DNA of 64,000 nucleotides from Stachybotrys elegans (Eukaryota > Ascomycota > Sordariomycetes > Hypocreales > Stachybotryaceae). Every line of letters starts with the position of its first letter. The stretch's first letter is position 1. Below, one piece after another: positions 55,850 through 64,000 of the stretch. A program made the translations under genes and the position numbers. The stretch lies in the NCBI GenBank assembly GCA_020746835.1, contig JAGPNK010000011.1, positions 1,178,001 through 1,242,000 of the forward strand, in the 5' to 3' direction. The notes beneath the pieces are model-generated. The model was not told the origin of the DNA. It ran no database searches and saw nothing but the letters and a program-made list of their open reading frames with translations.

Positions 55850-57296
55850 CGGGGTGACTTTCTGAAAGCGACAAGAGCTGGAGCAATTCAAGACATGAGT
55901 CGAGGACTGGGAAGAGCGCGCAACGCGGCCACGGACCGGTTCGAAGAGCGGGTGATGGGGGTTTGGGTGTTGTCGCGATCACGGAGGCTGTTGTTATTTG
56001 AGGTTTTGGTGTTTTGGTGGTGAGGGGTCGCTGGTGGCACTTGGTGGCTGAAGCTGAGGAATACTCAAAGGAGGAAGTTCGCTGGAAAAATGAAAGAGCA
56101 GCGCGACAAGGAAAGCGGTTGCAGTAAAAACGATGGTGTGGTAAAGTCAGGAGCTTCGTGAGACAAAGAGGATGGAAGTTTACTGCATCCGAACAACGTC
56201 GCAGGCGTGATTCCCGTATCTGCAAGCAGCCAGGCTCTTGCCCCCAAGCTCAAAGCCTGGTCAGTGGTGGGTGCTGGGTGCAGTAGCTTAGGAAAGTGGG
56301 ACAGGACAAGGCAGAAAGCAGGAGGGACCTGGAGCAGCTGAAAAAGGCAACTAAAAGCCCAGTCCAGTGGATTCGCCTATCCAAACAGTGCATTAGCAGG
56401 TTGGTGGTAGCTTGAGGGCGGGAGAGGAGAGAATAAAAAAAACCCATCAGTCAAGTACGCAGACCCAGTAAGCCGAGCATTTACGCACACAAGCACCATT
56501 CCTCAGCCTAAAGATCACGTCCGGGTGCCGTAGCTCGGGTCGCCACGGGCAAATCATTGCTGCCGGACAGGGATGTCGGCCAGGTCCGTCCCCATGTTGG
56601 AGCACTTGGTGCCTTTGGAGGTGTCAAGATCCACTGGCCTCCCGTGGGATTTTGCCTCGCCCGGGCGCCTGTGCGTCTGGTCGTCTCCACTGGCCACCAT
56701 CCATCCATCATCATTGGCTGTGAACGATTCCAACAACGATGCTGCTTGGTGTGAAGGGGCGAAAGAATGGATAATGGAGGATAAGGGGTGCAGCATGCAA
56801 GCTGTAGGTGACAAAGATTCGCTGACGGCTATATGCACTGGATGAGAATGCTTCCGAGTATTTCGTGGTCACTTTGTGAAGTTGGAAGATGCGGTCTCCA
56901 CACCTCGGTAGCGATATCGCATCATAGCAAAAAAAAAAAAAAAAAAACCGCCTCGGAGGTGCAGATCGCACAGGTCTTGTGAGCAGCAGACTCACATGAC
57001 GAGCCCAGGTCTCGGTCCCTGGCATTGTTTCATGCAATATCTCCTTGGACGTGGACCGGTAAAACAACGGGGACGGATCACAACGGCTTAGCGTGCGCGC
57101 ACTGTTGGGTGCTGTCATCGAACTTCAGCGGTGCCCCACTAAATTTCCATCCAAAACTGCACCCCAAAAAGAGCTGGATAAGAGCTTGTCAACGCGGTAC
57201 ACAGCCAACGTCGATTCTTGCGATTCACCCTCGATCTCGCCAATCCATATTGATGGAATCGCAAACCTGGCGTCGATAGGTCACGCTCTCAATGGC
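55850..57296. other. 1.4-kb bidirectional spacer of the BTB and TilS genes
   Basis: Promoters of the two divergent genes. It contains a 19-nt poly-A run at 56929. Open frames are short and without motifs. Confidence 0.5.
56929..56947. repeat. 19-nt poly-A tract
   Basis: Uninterrupted A run in the BTB/TilS spacer. Poly(dA:dT) tracts of this kind can exclude nucleosomes in promoters; a retroposition tail is not supported because no inserted sequence or target duplication is visible. Confidence 0.8.
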
Positions 57297-59330
57297 ATGG
57301 GCCCGCATGCCCAATTCCTCCACCACGTGCCCAAGCCCATCAGCTATGTCGAGTTTCGCGATGCCCTCCTCGCAACATGCAAACCTCGCTTTCCCCATGC
57401 CCGGGCACTCCGCCCTAGGCCCGTAGGTATGCTTCGACCTTTTGTCGTGTATGGCGTTGGCTGACCCTTCCCAGCCCTGGCCGTCAGCGGTGGTGCTGAT
57501 TCTATGGCCATGGCTCTTCTTTTCTCCAAATATGCCAGCAGCCTCCGATATGTCAAGATTGCCGACAACCCTATCGGTAACGTACACGCATTCGTCGTAG
57601 ACCACAAGCTCCGCGAGGGAAGCGATGTCGAAGCATGTACTGTCATGCGAAATCTGAGATCGCTCGGCCTGCGGCCTTTTCTGCGCACCATCAACTGGGC
57701 CAAGGCCACCCAGAACAACCCAGATCTAAGCACCGCCGGCAATATCGAGAGCATGGCTCGCGCTCTTCGCTATCAATCCCTGGGAGTAGCCTGCCGAGGC
57801 CAAGGGGCCACGGGCCTCTTCGTTGCGCACCATCGCGACGACCAGTACGAGACGATTCTGATGCGCCTTCTCTCTGGTCATAGATACCGAGGCCTACAGG
57901 GCATTCGCGAGGCGAACCCCATCCCCGAGTGCTACAATATGCATGGCGTCTATCAGAGCGGAATCTTAAATGATGCCGCCAGCGCCAGCCCATACCTCAC
58001 GTTTGCCCCTCGCCGCGAGGAGATCAAGGCCCTCCGTCGCATTTTCATATACGAGCAGCCGATCGACGAGAGGTTTAAGCCTCCATTTTTGATCAAGAGG
58101 GCCGAGCCTTTCCCCGAAAACGTCTTCCGCTCCTTTAACCCAGACCCAAATGTACCTTACGTGACACCGTTGGATACCGAGGATGGCGGAGTCACCGTCT
58201 ACAGGCCACTGTTGCAGTTCGACAAGGACAGGCTAGTGGCCACCTGCGAAGCCGACAATGTGCCTTGGGTGGAGGATGCGTCCAACCATGACCCTACTTA
58301 CACTGTACGTAATGCCGTTCGGCATCTCGTTCAGAATCATGAGCTGCCTGTGGCCCTCCAGAAACCGGCCATCTTGGCACTGTCCTCGAGAGCCAAGAAG
58401 AGGGTGGAAAACGAAGAAGCCGAAGCTGCTAGGCTCATCTCCGTACACAATGTCATTAAGGATTTCGACCCAAATGTTGGCACGCTACTTGTCCAACTGC
58501 CCACATTCCAACCCGTGCCTATAGGCCGCCGGACGCATTTCACGGCAACGCGGGAGGCGACACGGAAGCCGCATCACCGCATCATCGCCGCTAACATGGT
58601 GCGTAAGCTGCTTCAATTTGTGACGCCCGATGCTTCCTTGCCCGCCGTCTCAGAGCTCGATAATGTCGTAAATCGCCTCTTCCCGAGACTGGCCCCAGAG
58701 AGTTCTACCAGGCAACACAAGGCATTCTCGATGGCTGGAGTCTTGTTCGACCCAGTCACAACACCCACGTCCACCAAGTGGTTCCTCTCCCGGGCGCCAT
58801 ACCCTTCCAACCGTCCTCTACCTAGCATGTACATATCTCGATGGTACCCTGGCTTGGTGTCATGGAAGCATCCCAGGCTGTGGGACGGTAGGTTTTGGTG
58901 TAACCTTAGCGTCTGCGTCCATGGCAGGATCACTATAGCACCACTCCGCCCAGAATGCACCAAGGCTTTTCGATCGGCTCTTCCTGAAAAGGAGAGGACA
59001 CGCCTGGATCGGGTGCTCAAGTACTACGCGCCTGGCAAGACCCGATTTGTGCTCCCAGCCATCTACGCCATGGAGGATGCGCCTGACGGCTCGCAGAAAC
59101 AGATCTCAACTGTACTAGCCTTGCCAACGCTGGGCTTCCGAGTTCCTGGTATGGAACGATGGGTAAAATACGATGTTCGGTATCGAAAGGTCGACACATC
59201 ACTGCTTGCTGCTTGCAAGACCCGAAGCACCCGTCTGGCCGGGGCAACGTACAAGCGCCCACCGAGCGCCTTTCAACGGCGAAGATACGAGCGAATGAAC
59301 AGCTACAGGCGGAGAAAACTCGATGTATAA
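57297..59330 (+). CDS. TilS-type tRNA(Ile)-lysidine synthase (PP-loop ATPase)
   Basis: Two exons, 57297..57426 and 57475..59330 (48-nt intron GTATGC...TCCCAG), product 661 residues. The join LRPRPV|ALAVSGGADSMAMALLF rebuilds the PP-loop ATP-binding motif (SGGADS, 48-53). Other TilS hallmarks are HHRDDQYETILMRLL (~162) and WVEDASNHDPTYTVRNAVRH. TilS converts the wobble C of tRNA-Ile(CAU) to lysidine so that it reads AUA. In a fungus this should act on mitochondrial tRNA, but no strong amphipathic presequence is evident. The protein is longer than bacterial TilS, with an extended C-terminal part ending in an Arg-rich tail (YERMNSYRRRKLDV). The start is the first in-frame ATG; further-upstream frame is open but has no ATG. 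Confidence 0.92.
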
Positions 59331-61423
59331 TCATGTACCACCACACGCTTACTCCAGGCGGATAATACTGAACACTAATAGAATAGAACATAATAGAACA
59401 AAGAATATGCTGCCAGGCGTCAGGAGCCAATGGTTGGAGGCAATACCTCTGTATCATGTTTCGTATATACTTCGGGCACATGCCATCTGTCGATACCGAA
59501 GCAGTGCGGTGCCCAGTTAGAAGCAATGCACAGCTGACGGTTCATAAATCCTGAAGGAGACCACACCCCAAAGAAGGCACGAGAAGTACGTCCCGACTCG
59601 ACAGTCTGGGCCGAGGTTGGGCTTCAGCGATGCCTGACAAGACAAAACATCTGATGGAGTTGTTATCACATGCATGGCTTAGAGCCCAAAACTTGCAACC
59701 TTGACGCCGGATGGGCAATGGCCATGGCAGCTGTCGTCACCGCCTTGGCCGGAGTTACTGAAAAGTGTGAAATGATTGGCTGTTGTTCGCTTGAGCAGCA
59801 GCCTAGGAATGAAGCTATGGAGAATATCCACCAGGATCAGCATAACATCGTGGTCTGGTATGTATAAGAGCCGACGTCCTCTCCCGGTGCTGTCCTCCTC
59901 CATCTGTTCACCTTTGTACGAAGCTGCCAACGCTAAAGCACCGAGACGAGTACGAGTTTTTGTCACTTGGCTTGAGTCATCCATCCATCACCTCCTTGCA
60001 TGCCCCTTTTGTGTTGCCCGTATTGCCACCGCCTTTGCACAGCCACGCCCCCCCTTCAGCTCAGCAAACCACAGCACGAACCGGCCCATGTTCATATTCT
60101 TCCCACACCGATATTTTTTTTTATCTGACCCGTGTCGTTGGTTGGCTTTGATAACATGACTTTCTTGCCTCAGCTGGCATGATTTGGATGGATGGGACCA
60201 CGGGGATGTCCGAGCGAAAGCCTGGGTAACGGCATCCCGTGTTTGCCACATGGAATCAGGGAGAAAAAAAAGAATGTCATACTTTTTGAATGCAGAATCT
60301 GTCATCATCGATGCCGTTCAAATCTGTGGTTTCTCCCTACTAACATACCCTATTCTTAAGGCATGCACAATTTGAATGACCTCTTCATGCAAGGATGGAT
60401 GGTCGTGCCTGCCAACTTGCACACCAGCTGCCAACAGACGGCAGAAGCTTATTTCCACAGTCAGAGTTTTCATTTTATTTTGGTCAATCTAGGAACTCGA
60501 CTTTCAACATGATTTCAATTTCTCCAACAATACCCGTGTCGTGCCGCAGCTACCGTTTCAGATAAACGTGTACGAGGACGCATCTGTCATACTTCCGACG
60601 CATGCGATACCAGCCCTTGGAATACAAGAGACTGGCCTCTCAACGCCTCGCCCTTCTGAAAACTGGCTAACCTGAACCTATTTCGACAAACCAAAAGAGA
60701 GAGAGGGGGGGAAACGAATCGAAAGGAAAGGAAGCGACAACAAGGCAAGGAGTATCGTCCTCCGAATCTTGGTGATGGACATATTCATCATCAGTACATC
60801 CCAAGAGCAGGCCTGATACGCTTGTCCCAGAACCTACGACGCAGCCATGTCCTTGATGCGCAAATCCATACGTGCAAAAGCACAGGACGAAGACGAAACG
60901 AGCAAAACAGAGGAGAGCGTGAGAAAGAAGAGGATATCATGAGGGGAATCGACGAACAGACATGGGAAAATCGGCTGCACAAAACTTGATGGTGGCTCAG
61001 CCGACAAGGAAAACGAGCACCGTGAAAATCACCAGCGTCCTCTTCTAAGCACCCGGCCACCCATCTCCCAAGGTCAGACTCATCACCCGTCCCACTCTTG
61101 CTGGGAGACCAGAGACCAAGCACAAGAGGGGACTCGGACCGACATACGTAACCCGAGTTAGCTGCCTGAAGCTGGTAGATGCCATGCTAACCAGGCTTTC
61201 ACCGGCATCGATAAAGTGGTTCCAGAGGTTGTCAGGGTTCGGCTGGAGAACCCTGACATAATTCGGGGTCCCGGCCCCGCCCCGATATGTCGACGCAATG
61301 TTCTCAGCCTTACCGGAGACTCATCTGCACTTTGGCCGAGAGCCGAAGTAAAAGAGGCAAAAGGACAAAAAGACGCAGAACATTGAAAGCGGACGATGAA
61401 AAGTTGAGATGGAAATGATGGTG
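59331..61423. other. 2.1-kb spacer between convergent genes
   Basis: 3' regions of the TilS gene and the Ser-rich gene. Frames such as 60791-61123 (minus) have no recognisable domain. The double inverted repeat at 61231-61285 is listed separately. Confidence 0.45.
61231..61285. repeat. Two adjacent hairpin-forming inverted repeats
   Basis: GTCAGGGTTC (61231-61240) and GAACCCTGAC (61248-61257) form a perfect 10-bp stem with a 7-nt loop. Five bases on, TCGGGG (61263-61268) pairs with CCCCGA (61280-61285) around an 11-nt GC-rich loop. The sequence is palindromic on both strands. It could be part of the 3' transcript of the Ser-rich gene, a structured RNA, or the end of a decayed small transposon. 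It does not fit a tRNA T-arm. Confidence 0.55.
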
Positions 61424-62026
61424 TTAATCTCGTGACACCCCGGGGTTTCTTAACGGGTTTCTTCCATGGTGACGCTGCTTTGTGCTGTTCTCGATCACGG
61501 TTTCACAAGGAAGACGGCTGCCCGACATGCCATCCGATCTCACATGCGAGTCGACACATGTGTCGTCATCTTCACACCCTTCTTTTAGCGCAGCATCGGT
61601 GAGCGGCCTGTCATGATGCATACGGCCGAGAGAGTTAAAGTGCGATCGTGGTTCTCTTCTGGGCAGACCTGCCGAGGGAGAGTTCATCTTTGGGGCGAAG
61701 TCGGGAATATGCGGGTGTCGGCCCGCGTCTGGCCCGTACCGATTAGGCTCGCAACAGCTCGAGTCCCGAGACGAGGTGCTGCTAAATATCGACTCGGCCA
61801 TGCTGCTTGATCTGGACGAGCTGGACATGGACGAGCTGGACCTTTGGGGGCTTGCCTGACGGCGACGATCTGAACCGTTGGTGGAAAGCGACAAGGAGCG
61901 GGCGTATTGATACGCCGGATAGGACATGTCCTGAGAAGCATCCGGCCTGGTATTGCCCAAAATAACCAGCGCCTTGTGCTCCTCGAGCTTATCGAGTGTG
62001 GAGTAGATGGTGTTGACGACCGACAT
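61424..62026 (-). CDS. Small Ser-rich hypothetical protein
   Basis: Frame of 200 residues from ATG 62026 (MSVVNTIYSTLDKLEEHKAL), chosen over the ATG at 62065 because the latter adds only a His/Pro-rich stretch and the inner start has A at -3. The first ~35 residues look like a conserved amphipathic helix and strand (TLDKLEEHKALVILGNTRP). The rest is Ser/Arg-rich and disordered, including a run of serines around residues 60-90. No membrane segment or known domain. Coding status rests on frame length and the N-terminal block. No family recognised. Confidence 0.55.
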   Translation of the reverse strand: MSVVNTIYSTLDKLEEHKALVILGNTRPDASQDMSYPAYQYARSLSLSTNGSDRRRQASPQRSSSSMSSSSRSSSMAESIFSSTSSRDSSCCEPNRYGPDAGRHPHIPDFAPKMNSPSAGLPRREPRSHFNSLGRMHHDRPLTDAALKEGCEDDDTCVDSHVRSDGMSGSRLPCETVIENSTKQRHHGRNPLRNPGVSRD

Positions 62027-64000
62027 GATGGTGTTGGGTTGGGGTAGTTGAAGGTGATGGTGCATTCGACAGGCGATCTACCTTGTGATGGTCAGGTACC
62101 TGGACGGGTCAGTATTGACAGCGACTCCGAGCCAACGATGACGGTGTCTTCATGCTGGAAAGAAACATACAACGACGGCAAAAGAGGAAGAAGCCGGGAA
62201 GACTAAGAGAAGATGTGACGAGTGGGCACTCTTTTCTCGCAAGCAATGCTGGGCTCAACCGGGCAGTGTGGCCCTCTGATAGAGGGGATGGAGGGTGCAA
62301 GGTTTTTGCTGTCGGTACCGATCAGGGATTGGAGCAGGTGCTATTACCCTACCAGCATATGGCGAGCAGACACAACAAGCGGGAAACACGTCAAAGGGAG
62401 CGAAGACCAGACAACGAGGGAAAAGGACAGCACCCGGGTTTTATCATTTCACAGCAGCCGCCCTGAGGATTTTATTTGTCCATGGAGTTGGATGGCGGAA
62501 AGAGCTGACGAATCCGACAACGCATACTACTGGGGGGTTCACCATCCATATCTCCATATCCATATGGGTGGCCGTATACTTCAGAGCCCCCCCCCCCCCC
62601 GCCCGGGAGTCTTTGTTCATGCGGGAGGCGCATATCCCCACGACGAACCCATCCGAGGCACCTATGCCAACGACGCGCTTTTACGAAGCGATGGAGGGAG
62701 GGAGGGAAGGATGAATGGACGCGTTGTCTGGATATGGCCCTGTCTGCAGTGCGCCTTTCCCCCCCACTGGGTGTCGTGTGCAATTAGGCACATCGTCACC
62801 AATCACTTCAAGGGCCGGATTGATGATCTATCAATAGGACCATCAGGCAGCTCCCAACCTGTTTAAGCTGTGTCAGGTTGGACGCTGCCCCCATACCTAC
62901 TAGCAAGCAACAAATGGGAAGGCTGTCTTCCACCGGATCCCGCCATATCTTGGTGTTGAATCCCCCTAGGCACCACGCCAGGTTGGGTCTGACAAGAGCT
63001 GCTGAACACGCAGCCGCCAGAGCACTGGGTGTGGTTGGACGTGTCTCCTCACTGGCCCTCCTGGGCATGTAGGCGGCTCGGCCTCAACCAAGCCTGGGCG
63101 GTCAATGTGTTTGTTGCACACGAGGCCATTATCTTGCGAAATGACCAACGCTGGTTGTGAAGCAAGACGAACAATGCAGACCATCGAATATCCATATCAA
63201 CTCGGGACAGTCTGTAGTAGCACGGATGCAACGTCGCACATCCATGCCACTGGCTGGTAGGAGCTTATGTTTGTGGAAAAGCGTATGCAGTGGGGCCAGA
63301 TCCCTTCCGTGGCTAGGGAAAAGCAGTGAAAGATCAAAGGGGGATGGCAATGACCCCGAGAAATGCGGCTCTCCCAAGGTAATGGATACGTGACCCCGCC
63401 GTCTACGATGCTACGGGGATGTGAGTTATCGTGCCAGCAAGACAGGGGGCCACAGCACCAGACAAGCCACCCTGTTGGGGTACTATCGCCGAATTCAAGC
63501 ATCAAAGACGCAGCTCGGCATTGCTCTGCATACCCGAATCCGACATGTGGAATTTTCAGGACCGTGTCTCGTCCTTGGAAGCCCATCATGGGACTTGGCT
63601 GTGAGAATTCGAAAGGCGAGCGCCTTGACCGCCATGCTCTCACCAAGCTCGTCAAGCTGAGCATGATGAGACAGGCATAGCTGGAGGAAAGTATGAAGAT
63701 GCTGGCAGGCTTGCCCAACCCAACCCAGCCCCGCCTCGAGTGCTACGAACAACGGACCCCTCCACAGCTTCAATCTACTGACTCAATCTTGATGACGAGC
63801 AGACCCGCAGTCGCGGCCGAGAGCAACGATCTCCGCGAGTGGCTATTTATGTGCACGATGTGGCTGCCGGTTACGGATGATGGTCGAGAAATCCCAAGTC
63901 AATCATCATCCGGCTTGTCGTCTATCCAGCCGGCAAAACGGGATGTGTTGCGCTGGGATGGTGACTCAGACCCTACTCCCGATTGTCGGAAGCTTGAGAA
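62027..64000. other. Final 2 kb without a supportable gene
   Basis: Upstream region of the Ser-rich gene, with a 14-nt poly-C tract at 62587-62600. Frames such as 62222-62866 (plus) or 63197-63718 (minus) lack domains and codon bias. A gene could begin beyond the window edge. Confidence 0.4.
62587..62600 (+). repeat. 14-nt poly-C tract
   Basis: Uninterrupted C run followed by GCCCGGG, in an apparently non-coding region. Likely length-variable. Confidence 0.8.

Noticed and set aside
56929..56947. Poly-A tract as a retrotransposon or processed-gene tail
   Set aside because: No upstream inserted element or target-site duplication can be seen.

Overview
The window is nuclear DNA from a filamentous ascomycete, most likely a Sordariomycete. 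Genes are split by short GT-AG introns (about 47-230 nt) with CTAAC/CTGAC-type branch points. Leaders are CT-rich, spacers are long, and the gene set is typical of such fungi: a PDR-type ABC transporter, a HET-domain protein, UBC6, cyclin C, SAM50 and a SAL1-type carrier. I lean towards Hypocreales, but that is inference. No bacterial operons, rRNA, tRNA, CRISPR arrays or intact transposons were recognised. Several protein-coding starts and all splice junctions were worked out by hand from reading frame, splice consensus and family similarity.

Layout. 1-3500: 3' part of a leucine-rich-repeat gene that begins outside the window. 4695-6428: coiled-coil protein of unknown function. 7147-8409: very GC-rich 3-ketoacyl-CoA thiolase, convergent with an intein-like VWA-Vwaint-Vint (Hint) protein (8619-10886, minus). 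12306-13541: a doubtful short gene, then a clear 34-residue cysteine-rich microprotein with its own TATA box and CT leader. 14017-14746 (minus): GNAT acetyltransferase. 15324-18635 (minus): 1103-residue disordered fungal protein. 18636-24176: 5.5 kb with no supportable gene. 24177-25113 (minus): alkaline ceramidase.

25678-34328 is the most unusual part. A HET-domain protein (minus) and a 1307-residue protein (plus) are transcribed away from a shared 731-bp spacer. The second protein has a degenerate alpha/beta-hydrolase-like N-terminus and a C-terminal TPR array. That looks like the two ends of a fungal NLR with no recognisable NACHT/NB-ARC module between them. HET plus NLR-like pairs are typical of fungal allorecognition loci, so this is my main candidate for an undescribed system.

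34924-39679 (minus): PDR/ABCG full transporter with a 2.5 kb upstream region holding clustered TGAGTC-type motifs. 42229-43940 (minus) and 44610-45523 (plus): head-to-head SAM50 and UBC6, i.e. mitochondrial outer-membrane assembly and ER-associated degradation. 46536-47547 (minus) and 48030-50412 (plus): head-to-head cyclin C (Mediator kinase module) and calcium-regulated mitochondrial ATP-Mg/Pi-type carrier. 51601-53754: membrane-anchored beta-repeat (DUF4097-like) protein with a PPxY motif. 54251-55849 (minus) and 57297-59330 (plus): head-to-head BTB protein and TilS-type tRNA-Ile lysidine synthase. 61424-62026 (minus): small Ser-rich hypothetical protein, preceded (61231-61285) by two adjacent hairpin-forming inverted repeats in the spacer. 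The last 2 kb hold nothing I can support.
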